This document shows positions 28,675 through 35,018 of a stretch of 49,789 bases of DNA, piece by piece; position 1 is the first letter of the stretch, and the number at the start of each line of letters is the position of its first letter. A program made the translations under genes and the position numbers. Source of the DNA: Bacillota bacterium (lineage in GTDB: Bacteria > Bacillota > Limnochordia > DTU087); NCBI GenBank assembly GCA_012518315.1, contig JAAYSL010000083.1, positions 1 through 49,789 of the forward strand, given 5' to 3'. Below the pieces are notes generated by a model. The model saw only the letters and a program-made list of their open reading frames with translations. It did not search any database and was not told the DNA's origin.

Positions 28675-29642
28675 TGCCGCTCTCCTCCCAAGGTCGCCGG
28701 GGTGACTACCGGTGATGCAGAGATACTAGCTAGAGTGCCTTGCACGATGGCAGGGGGTATTAGCGCTTGGTATTCATTAGCCGGATCGAGCTTGTGATCA
28801 CAAATGGCGATAACGGCCTCACTGGTTGGTACAGATTGCCCGGAAATATCTACCGTCACCCCATCTGGTCGAAATCCAATGAGGATACCGTTTTTCTTTC
28901 CCAGTGAGGTATAGGGTATGATCCGAAAGCGGCTAGACCAATGTGATGACGCTAGAAGCTGGGTGAGAGCCTTCTCATCTCCGGCTTCTAGCTGATCCAT
29001 GTTTTTGGCCAAGTCGGGTGGTAAGAGTTTAGTCAAAAGGTCTTGCTCCAAAATGATGACAGGCACACCTGTTAATGGGTCAGTCAAATGATTGCCTGTG
29101 TCGATTAGTCCGATCACCCTAATGGAGGTAGGGCCAAATTGGATGTCTAGTGGCAGCTGATAGATGCGTCGCACCATTCTGTATTGCACAACCCCCCACC
29201 CTAGCTCAGCAATGACAAGGATGCCTGCCATGGCGATGAGTAAGCCGAGGAAAGTATTAGGTTTGGTGGGTGTGCCCAAAAGATAAGCAGCGGCAAGCCC
29301 AGTACCACCAGCACCAAAACCTAACCCGAGAAAATGTAGAAGAAGCCCTCCCAGGCGCCGGGGTGATACTGGGAAAAAAGCAGCAAAGAGCATAAGCACT
29401 GTAACTGCTAGAATAGTTGGTATGAAACGCAGTAAACCATAGTATGGAATGATACGTAAACTAGCTAGATAAAGCAACAGGAAATGCCCGGTGCCGATTG
29501 CCGCCCCCAAAGATAACCGTTGCCAAGTGGTTTCGGCCAGAGTGATGGCAGCGGTAGCCCACAGCAAAAGATAATCACAGACAAAATTGGCCACTAGATA
29601 AAGCATAAGGATATCCACATATACAACGTAATCAAGTCTCAC
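28671..29642 (-). CDS. spoIIGA: Pro-sigma-E processing peptidase SpoIIGA
   Basis: SpoIIGA is a septal membrane aspartic protease that cleaves pro-sigma-E when signalled by SpoIIR. It has 323 residues: an N-terminal half of about five membrane segments (starting YVVYVDILMLYLVANFVCDY) and a cytoplasmic protease half with the aspartic motif GLIDTGNHLTDPLTGVPVII. GTG 29642 follows AGGTGAGG. Overlap with sigE indicates coupled expression of protease and substrate, as in other spore formers. The operon runs opposite to its usual direction. Confidence 0.94.
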   Translation of the reverse strand: MRLDYVVYVDILMLYLVANFVCDYLLLWATAAITLAETTWQRLSLGAAIGTGHFLLLYLASLRIIPYYGLLRFIPTILAVTVLMLFAAFFPVSPRRLGGLLLHFLGLGFGAGGTGLAAAYLLGTPTKPNTFLGLLIAMAGILVIAELGWGVVQYRMVRRIYQLPLDIQFGPTSIRVIGLIDTGNHLTDPLTGVPVIILEQDLLTKLLPPDLAKNMDQLEAGDEKALTQLLASSHWSSRFRIIPYTSLGKKNGILIGFRPDGVTVDISGQSVPTSEAVIAICDHKLDPANEYQALIPPAIVQGTLASISASPVVTPATLGGERQ

Positions 29643-29675
29643 TTAGCTTCACCTCACCTGTTGGCCTCCTGATTC

Positions 29676-29758
29676 ATAATACTTAGGATAATTGCCAGTT
29701 CCTTCTTTATTGACGAAGATAAATATCAATGCCTGACTCCTCCGGAATAAAGCGACAA
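29676..29758 (-). promoter_or_regulatory. Candidate Spo0A-controlled spoIIG promoter region
   Basis: Minus-strand TATTAT (29681-29676) is a plausible -10 with a start near 29669. TGACGAA at 29711-29717 (+ strand) fits the Spo0A box TGNCGAA exactly and would lie at about -42 to -48. A partial box, TGTCGCT on the minus strand at 29757-29751, would lie near -85. This resembles the two Spo0A sites of the Bacillus spoIIG promoter, although box orientation differs and no good -35 is seen. Confidence 0.45.
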
Positions 29759-29773
29759 GGCTGTGGCAATACT
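29745..29773 (+). promoter_or_regulatory. Candidate sigma-F/sigma-G promoter of sigG
   Basis: GAATA (29745-29749), 15 bp, GGCAATACT (29765-29773). The second element fits the forespore -10 pattern GGnRAnAnT, and the first fits GYWTA at four of five positions. A start near 29780 would give a 32-base leader to sigG. The 29643-29811 gap holds no gene. Confidence 0.42.
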
Positions 29774-29811
29774 GAACTATACAGACGGCTTGTAGTTGGG
29801 GGGAGAACGGT

Positions 29812-30609
29812 TTGAACAAAGTCGAGATATGTGGAGTGAATACATCGAAACTGCCAGTTCTCTCAAACGAAAAGATGAGAGAGCTCCTAAAAAGCATGCG
29901 AGAAGGCGATGAATCCGCTCGTAAGCAGCTTATTCAGGGCAATCTCCGATTAGTCCTCAGTGTGATCCAAAGGTTTAACAACCGTGGCGAGCCAGTGGAT
30001 GATCTATTCCAGGTGGGATGTATTGGACTGATGAAGGCCATTGACAACTTTGACCTAAGTCAGAATGTCAAGTTCTCCACCTATGCAGTTCCCATGATCA
30101 TCGGGGAGATTCGGCGCTATCTAAGGGATAACAATCCCATCCGTGTTTCACGTTCACTAAGGGATACCGCCTATAGAGCACTACAGATTAGGGATTCTCT
30201 GGTAGCTAAGTATTCCCGGGAACCTACCATCGGCCAAATCGCTGCGGCACTAAAGATGCCCCGGGAGGAGATCGTCTATGCCCTTGACGCCATCCAAGAA
30301 CCGGTCTCGCTCTTTGAGCCTATCTATCACGATGGAGGAGACCCCATCTTTGTTATGGATCAGATTAGCGATGAGAAAAACGAAGACACCAATTGGCTAG
30401 AAGGCATTTCTATCCGGGAGGCTATGGACAAACTAGGAGAACGGGAAAGGCTGATTCTCACCATGAGGTTCTTCGATGGACGTACACAAATGGAGGTAGC
30501 CGACGAGATCGGCATCTCACAAGCCCAAGTATCCCGGCTGGAGAAGGCTGCCCTAAAGCACCTGCGCAGATACATGATGGTTCATGAAGCGGAATCGATT
30601 AATCAATGA
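29812..30609 (+). CDS. sigG: Sporulation sigma factor SigG
   Basis: SigG is the late forespore sigma factor. It has 265 residues. The N-terminus NKVEICGVNTSKLPVLSNEK is the SigG hallmark. Region 2 shows FQVGCIGLMKAIDNFDLSQN and TYAVPMIIGEIRRYLRDNNP, then RVSRSLRDTAYRAL, and region 4 ends EIGISQAQVSRLEKAALKHL. TTG 29812 follows GGGGGGAG. It is divergent from spoIIGA-sigE, whereas in Bacillus sigG lies downstream of sigE on the same strand. Confidence 0.96.
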   Translation: MNKVEICGVNTSKLPVLSNEKMRELLKSMREGDESARKQLIQGNLRLVLSVIQRFNNRGEPVDDLFQVGCIGLMKAIDNFDLSQNVKFSTYAVPMIIGEIRRYLRDNNPIRVSRSLRDTAYRALQIRDSLVAKYSREPTIGQIAAALKMPREEIVYALDAIQEPVSLFEPIYHDGGDPIFVMDQISDEKNEDTNWLEGISIREAMDKLGERERLILTMRFFDGRTQMEVADEIGISQAQVSRLEKAALKHLRRYMMVHEAESINQ

Positions 30610-30655
30610 TCACAAGACAAGAACTGCAAGTTAGGTACCGCAGGAGGTGGCAAGG

Positions 30656-31363
30656 GTGATTGTGAAAGCATTACGCAGTCGTTTACTTGTTTCTAGTATG
30701 ATAATAGCGGTGGCATTGATCTTTGGTTTTCTTTGTGTGCAAGTGACTAGCAATGTTTTGCCTGTGGAAAAGGCGTACAATACGGAAAGTCTCATACGGT
30801 TGCATATTCTGGCCCATAGCGATTTGCCCGGTGATCAGGAATTGAAGTTGCAGGTACGGGATGCCATTATTGCGGAAACGAGTGGTCTGTTCACCCAAAT
30901 CACCACAAGAGAAGAGGCTTGGCAGCAACTGAATATCCACCAGGACACCATCCGCCAAGTGGCTGAAGAGACGATTCATCGGTTTGGCAAGGATTACCCG
31001 GTAGAAATTCGATTAGGTAAGCATGATTTCCCTGAGAAGACCTATGGGCAGCTACTGGTGCCAGCTGGCGAGTACCAAGCTATGCAGGTGGTCATCGGAG
31101 AGGGTAAAGGCAAAAACTGGTGGTGTGTGCTTTTCCCACCACTCTGCTTTATGGAAGGCGCCTTGATGGAGGAGGCTATCATCAAGCGGGCGCCAGATGA
31201 CGAAAGCCAGGCCCCTAGAAAGGTGGTAGTGGAGTGGCGCTTCAGGTACCTGAATGATCTATATCGAGAATATGGTGAGAAGCTGGCGGTGTTAATCTAC
31301 TCTGCCTCTGGGGGTCGTCTGTTTTCCACAGCCCAGATGCCAGCTCATATCTTGCGACACTAG
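30656..31363 (+). CDS. spoIIR: Intercompartmental signalling protein SpoIIR
   Basis: SpoIIR is made in the forespore, exported into the intermembrane space, and triggers SpoIIGA. It has 235 residues with an N-terminal signal/anchor (LLVSSMIIAVALIFGFLCVQ), IRLHILAHSDLPGDQELKLQ, and the family signature NWWCVLFPPLCF near residues 175-190. GTG 30656 is eight bases after AGGAGG, while an upstream GTG at 30647 overlaps the SD. It lies 46 bp after sigG with no terminator between them, so forespore cotranscription is likely. Confidence 0.94.
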   Translation: MIVKALRSRLLVSSMIIAVALIFGFLCVQVTSNVLPVEKAYNTESLIRLHILAHSDLPGDQELKLQVRDAIIAETSGLFTQITTREEAWQQLNIHQDTIRQVAEETIHRFGKDYPVEIRLGKHDFPEKTYGQLLVPAGEYQAMQVVIGEGKGKNWWCVLFPPLCFMEGALMEEAIIKRAPDDESQAPRKVVVEWRFRYLNDLYREYGEKLAVLIYSASGGRLFSTAQMPAHILRH

Positions 31364-31479
31364 CAAACCTATGCTGGAGTATGAATGAAACACACCGGGA
31401 TACACAAATGAAAGGCCCTGGTCAACAGACTCCCAAATAGGCACGCTGCCTAAAGAGAGTACATTTACCCATACCGGTA

Positions 31480-31505
31480 CATATAATACAATGGTACTTA
31501 GTACC
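31480..31505 (+). promoter_or_regulatory. Candidate promoter and palindrome ahead of ylmC
   Basis: CATATAAT (31480-31487) fits both a sigma-A -10 (TATAAT, 31482-31487) and a sigma-E -10 (CATAnnnT). No good -35 for either form was found. It is flanked by palindromes TACCGGTA (31472-31479) and GGTACT-t-AGTACC (31493-31505). The latter lies at the expected start site and may be an operator. No gene is seen in 31364-31510. Confidence 0.45.
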
Positions 31506-31519
31506 GGGGGGTGGGGGTC

Positions 31520-31783
31520 TTGCTGGTCAAGACATCGGAGCTTTGGCTGCTTGATGTCATTAATACTATCGATGGTCAAAGGCTAGGAAACATCACTGAT
31601 TTAGATATTGACCTAGCCACCGGCAGAATCAATGCACTTATTTTGACTGAGTCTAGCGGTTTTTTCGGTCTGTTTAGGCGAAGTCATGATCTAGAGATCC
31701 CCTGGGAGAGAGTAATCCTGATCGGTATCGATGTAATCCTGGTAGAGATGGCTTCATTAAGGGAGCCCAAGCGAGGCCGTTAA
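31520..31783 (+). CDS. ylmC: YlmC/YmxH-type PRC-barrel sporulation-associated protein
   Basis: This is a small beta-rich protein of 87 residues, LLVKTSELWLLDVINTIDGQ then RLGNITDLDIDLATGRINAL, ending in IPWERVILIGIDVILVEM, which matches the PRC-barrel YlmC/YmxH family. In Bacillus ylmC lies near sigG, consistent with this position. Its molecular role is unknown. TTG 31520 lies eight bases after a GGGGGG run. GTG 31511 is the alternative start. It converges on the rubredoxin gene across a bidirectional terminator. Confidence 0.78.
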   Translation: MLVKTSELWLLDVINTIDGQRLGNITDLDIDLATGRINALILTESSGFFGLFRRSHDLEIPWERVILIGIDVILVEMASLREPKRGR

Positions 31784-31799
31784 CCTAAGGTAATCAAAT

Positions 31800-31835
31800 A
31801 GTCCCCGACACCTAGCACAGCTGGTGCCGGGGACT
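31800..31835 (-). terminator. Bidirectional hairpin between ylmC and the rubredoxin gene
   Basis: AGTCCCCGACACC (31800-31812) faces GGTGCCGGGGACT (31823-31835) over a ten-base loop. On the + strand one A/C pair is mismatched. On the minus strand it becomes a G-T pair, so the stem is complete there and is followed by ATTTGATT. Confidence 0.65.
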
Positions 31836-31845
31836 CGCTATCTGA

Positions 31846-31989
31846 CTAATCCTCTAAAAGCTCAAAATCCTCTTTGCCTACACCACACAAAGGGCAGACC
31901 CAGTCGTCTGGCAAGTCCTCAAAGGCAATGCCACCTTCTTCGTAAGGATCATAGATATACCCACATACAGTGCATTCCCATTTTTCCAT
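31846..31989 (-). CDS. Rubredoxin with a shortened loop
   Basis: This small iron protein passes single electrons, classically to flavodiiron proteins and peroxide reductases in anaerobes. It has 47 residues. The Fe(Cys)4 site is C6-x2-C9 and C32-x2-C35, with [20 protein letters not shown] typical of the family. The usual distance between the Cys pairs is about seven residues longer, so the middle loop is trimmed. ATG 31989 follows GGAGGG. It is divergent from the flavodiiron gene, its probable electron acceptor. Confidence 0.9.
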   Translation of the reverse strand: MEKWECTVCGYIYDPYEEGGIAFEDLPDDWVCPLCGVGKEDFELLED

Positions 31990-32015
31990 CTGCGTGAACC
32001 CTCCTTCACTTTTGT

Positions 32016-32033
32016 CCAATGATTGATCATTGG
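32016..32033. promoter_or_regulatory. 18-bp palindrome upstream of rubredoxin (operator candidate)
   Basis: CCAATGATTGATCATTGG has perfect 8-bp arms around a 2-bp centre, 27 bp upstream of the rubredoxin ATG. It does not match the Fur, PerR or Rex consensus as I know them. A binding site for a dimeric redox or metal regulator is likely but unidentified. Confidence 0.5.
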
Positions 32034-32069
32034 TAGGGTATCTTGTGTTTTCACCGCGGACTTTCCTTT

Positions 32070-32110
32070 TCCTGCTGGCCCCCGGGAGAATCATGACAAT
32101 TCTAGCAGGA
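32070..32110. repeat. Inverted repeat in the rubredoxin/flavodiiron intergenic region
   Basis: TCCTGCT (32070-32076) and AGCAGGA (32104-32110) are perfect complements, with a smaller GAAT/ATTC pair inside. There is no T-run. The whole 31990-32263 region holds no gene and presumably carries both divergent promoters, which I could not locate confidently. Confidence 0.35.
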
Positions 32111-32263
32111 ATTTCGCACAGAATATGCCAAGCTATTATTAGATTCTATTGCAATGGGGCATATATTACGCGGAACCTTGATTGAAGAAGACTGGAAGTG
32201 GCTGACACTGAGGAGTTGGCCCAGATTATGCCGATTCCCGGATGCTTGTAAAGGAGGCTGGCA

Positions 32264-33481
32264 ATGGCTGTCGTAGAAGTGAAAGACAATGTTTATTGGG
32301 TAGGTGCAGTGGACTGGCAGAGCCGCTATTTTCACGGGGTAATATACACAACCCACCGGGGAACCACGTATAATGCTTATTTGGTGATTGGCGAGAAATA
32401 CAAGGCCCTGATTGATACGGTCTACACACCCTTCAGTGAAGTCTTGGTGTCTCACCTGAAGGAACTGGTGGATCCGACGGAGATTGATTATGTAGTTGTA
32501 AACCATGTGGAGATCGACCACTTGGGCGCTTTGCCTAGGGTGATGGAGCTGTGTCCCCAGGCGAAGATATTTTGTAGCCAAAGGGCAACTTGGCCCATTA
32601 AGAAGCATTTTGGTGAACGCGGCTGGGATATGACTGTGGTGGGCACGGGAGATGTTTTGGATCTAGGTGGCAAGACTATCCAGTTCATTGAAGCTCCGAT
32701 GCTGCATTGGCCTGATAGTATGTTTTCGTATATACCAGAAGATAGGCTTTTACTTCCCAATGATGCTTTTGGACAACACTTGGCTTCATCTGGTCGATTT
32801 GATGATGAAGTGGATAATGCTATACTGATGGATGAGGCAGCTAAGTACTATGCCAATATCCTTTTGCCCTTTAGCTCCCTGGTGGATAGAAAACTAAAAG
32901 AGATTGCCAAGCTAGGAATCGAGATCGATACCATTGCCCCAAGTCATGGTGTAATCTGGCGAAAGGATCCTAATCAGATTATCACTGCCTACCAAAGCTG
33001 GGCGAATGGGCTGGAGACTCCAGGACGGGTGTTCCCCGAGGTTGTGGTCGTCTTTGATACCATGTGGGGCAGTACAGAAAAGATGGCAGAGGCCATTAGT
33101 GATGAGCTATCAAGACAGGGGCTTAGAGTCAGCTTATATAATATCGGCAAAAGCGATGATAGTGACATAATTCGGGAGGTATTGGAGGCTAAAGCTGTTA
33201 TCGTTGGTTCATCTACCATCAATAATGCGATGCTGCCCTCGCTGAGTCCTTTCCTGTATGGGTTGGTGGGACTAAAGCCCAAGGGGAAAATGGGAGCAGC
33301 TTTCGGTTCCCATGGGTGGAGAGGTGGGGCGGTTCCCCAAATCGCTGCCATGTTGGCTGATGCGGGAATGGAGCTAGTGGGAGATGGCCTTGCCATTCAG
33401 TGGGTTCCTGATGCGGCAGATCTCGAGGCTAGTCGTGACTTGGCTCGCCAAGTGGCATCAATTCTGGCTAGTCAAGGTTAG
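32264..33481 (+). CDS. Flavodiiron protein (A-type flavoprotein, O2/NO reductase)
   Basis: Flavodiiron proteins reduce O2 to water or NO to N2O using electrons from rubredoxin. It has 405 residues. The N-terminal beta-lactamase-like domain carries the diiron ligands H81-x-E83-x-D85 (NHVEIDHLG), H148 (LHWPDSMF), D167 (LPNDAFG) and H228 (PSHGVIW). The C-terminal flavodoxin domain begins VVVVFDTMWGSTEKMAEAI with the FMN phosphate loop. ATG 32264 follows AAAGGAGG. The divergent rubredoxin gene completes a likely oxygen-detoxification pair. Confidence 0.95.
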   Translation: MAVVEVKDNVYWVGAVDWQSRYFHGVIYTTHRGTTYNAYLVIGEKYKALIDTVYTPFSEVLVSHLKELVDPTEIDYVVVNHVEIDHLGALPRVMELCPQAKIFCSQRATWPIKKHFGERGWDMTVVGTGDVLDLGGKTIQFIEAPMLHWPDSMFSYIPEDRLLLPNDAFGQHLASSGRFDDEVDNAILMDEAAKYYANILLPFSSLVDRKLKEIAKLGIEIDTIAPSHGVIWRKDPNQIITAYQSWANGLETPGRVFPEVVVVFDTMWGSTEKMAEAISDELSRQGLRVSLYNIGKSDDSDIIREVLEAKAVIVGSSTINNAMLPSLSPFLYGLVGLKPKGKMGAAFGSHGWRGGAVPQIAAMLADAGMELVGDGLAIQWVPDAADLEASRDLARQVASILASQG

Positions 33482-33520
33482 GAAACATAAAGATCAAACA
33501 TAGGCGAGCTAGGCTACGGG

Positions 33521-33572
33521 CAGCGGTCTTTGGGCTCTACCGAGGCGTGAGGTAGATTCCCCAAGACCGCTG
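33521..33572 (+). terminator. Two-tier hairpin between the flavodiiron gene and nrdR
   Basis: CAGCGGTCTTTGGG (33521-33534) pairs with CCCCAAGACCGCTG (33559-33572) with one mismatch. Inside, TCTACC (33536-33541) pairs with GGTAGA (33551-33556). No T-run follows. A TATAAT at 33576-33581 comes directly after and could be a -10 for nrdR, so the element may be a terminator or a regulatory fold. Confidence 0.5.
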
Positions 33573-33621
33573 TAGTATAATGAAAGCGGTTAGTTTTGAC
33601 CTTAGTTAGGTGGGATCATCG

Positions 33622-34080
33622 GTGAAATGCCCCTTTTGTGGTTTTATGGAAAGTAAGGTTGTAGACTCCCGGGCCACAGAGGAAGGTAGTTCTATACGCA
33701 GGCGACGAGAGTGTATAGACTGTGGACGACGTTTTACTACCTATGAGCGGTTAGATGAGATCCCCCTAATGGTAGTGAAGAAAGATGGGCGACGAGAGGT
33801 TTTTTCCCGTGACAAAATCATTACCGGGGTATTAAAGGCTTCACAAAAACGGCCCATTAGCTACACAGTTATCGAGAATCTAGCCCGGGATATAGAGCGG
33901 GATCTCCGTAACCAAATGGATCGGGAAATCTCTTCACAGGCTATTGGTGAGATGGTGATGGAACGCATACGGCAGATCGATGAAGTCACCTATGTTCGCT
34001 TTGCCTCAGTCTATCGGCAGTTCAAGGATATCGGGCGCTTTATGGAAGAGCTAGAGAAACTGCGACAGGAAAATGAATAG
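33622..34080 (+). CDS. nrdR: Ribonucleotide reductase repressor NrdR
   Basis: NrdR senses ATP/dATP through an ATP-cone and represses ribonucleotide reductase genes. It has 152 residues. The N-terminal zinc ribbon is C3-x2-C6 ([10 protein letters not shown]) and C-x2-C in [11 protein letters not shown], and the ATP-cone begins [23 protein letters not shown] 33622 follows AGGTGGGA. No ribonucleotide reductase gene or NrdR box was recognised in the window. pgeF starts 14 bp downstream. Confidence 0.95.
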   Translation: MKCPFCGFMESKVVDSRATEEGSSIRRRRECIDCGRRFTTYERLDEIPLMVVKKDGRREVFSRDKIITGVLKASQKRPISYTVIENLARDIERDLRNQMDREISSQAIGEMVMERIRQIDEVTYVRFASVYRQFKDIGRFMEELEKLRQENE

Positions 34081-34094
34081 GTGGGAGTTAATCT

Positions 34095-34934
34095 TTGAAT
34101 CGGGATCAGCCGGAGCGAGAGGAAGTCTTGAGCTATCAAGTGCATAATGGGGTTGGCTACTGGCAGCCTAAGGGAATACCTCAACCGGTGGGAGTTGTTT
34201 GTGCTTTTTCTAGTCGGCAAGGAGGGATAAGCGAAGGCCCCTTTGGCTCGTTGAATCTAGGACTCCATGTTGGCGATGAGCCTGGCTGTGTATTGGAGAA
34301 TCGTCAGAGATTTTCCCGTGCTTTGGGCGTAGACCCAAGACATTGGGTAGCGGCCCAGCAGGTACATGGCTGCAATGTGGCTGTGGTAAGCCAAAAGCAT
34401 CGAGGACTTGGTGCCTATTCCCAAAAGACTGCTCTGTGTGGCACAGATGGATTAGTTACAGCTGAAGCCGGAGTGTGGCTAAGCTGCTACTATGCCGACT
34501 GTGTGCCATTAGTCTTTTGGGATAGCTTGAGAGGAGCCATCGGGATTGCCCATGCCGGTTGGCGTGGGACATTGGCAAATATCGGTGTTTGTGTAGTTAG
34601 GCAAATGGTGAGTTCTTTTGGATGTGAGGCTCAAGATCTACAGGTACTGATTGGGCCCGCTATTGGTGCTTGTTGCTACGTGGTCGGTGAAGAGGTAGCT
34701 ATGGCTTTCGAGAAGCGCCTTGGCCAAGGATCCCTTAGCCACAGGCATGGCCGTAGTTATCTTGATCTTCGGGCAGCCAATCGAGAGCTTATAGTGGAGG
34801 CTGGCATTCCACCAGATCAAATACACGTAAGTAATCTATGCACCGCCTGTCACCCTGAGGCTTTCTTCTCACATAGGCGGGATGGAAGTCCCACAGGCAG
34901 AATGACAGCCATTATCGGATTACGGGAGCAATAA
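34095..34934 (+). CDS. pgeF: Peptidoglycan editing factor PgeF (YfiH/YlmD, laccase-like fold)
   Basis: This cytoplasmic enzyme of the YfiH family has been described as removing wrongly incorporated residues from muropeptide precursors, and its members also act on purine nucleosides. It has 279 residues with the metal-site motifs ADCVPLVFWDS, IGIAHAGWRGTLANI and CTACHPEAFFSHRRDG. TTG 34095 follows GGGAG by eight bases. The Bacillus counterpart (ylmD) adjoins ylmC, whereas here the two are separated by rubredoxin, flavodiiron and nrdR genes. Confidence 0.9.
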   Translation: MNRDQPEREEVLSYQVHNGVGYWQPKGIPQPVGVVCAFSSRQGGISEGPFGSLNLGLHVGDEPGCVLENRQRFSRALGVDPRHWVAAQQVHGCNVAVVSQKHRGLGAYSQKTALCGTDGLVTAEAGVWLSCYYADCVPLVFWDSLRGAIGIAHAGWRGTLANIGVCVVRQMVSSFGCEAQDLQVLIGPAIGACCYVVGEEVAMAFEKRLGQGSLSHRHGRSYLDLRAANRELIVEAGIPPDQIHVSNLCTACHPEAFFSHRRDGSPTGRMTAIIGLREQ

Positions 34935-34954
34935 TTGCTCCCGTAGTCACTTTT
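34921..34954 (+). terminator. Terminator containing the pgeF stop codon in its loop
   Basis: TACGGGAGCAA (34921-34931) pairs perfectly with TTGCTCCCGTA (34935-34945), and the three-base loop is the pgeF stop codon TAA. GTCACTTTT follows, and GTCACTTTT recurs at 34958-34966. The left arm encodes the last residues of PgeF. Confidence 0.6.
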
Positions 34955-35018
34955 CTGGTCACTTTTGAGGCAACAAGGAGTTTCACCTGTAGATGGGGAA
35001 TCTCCAAAGGGAACGGGA

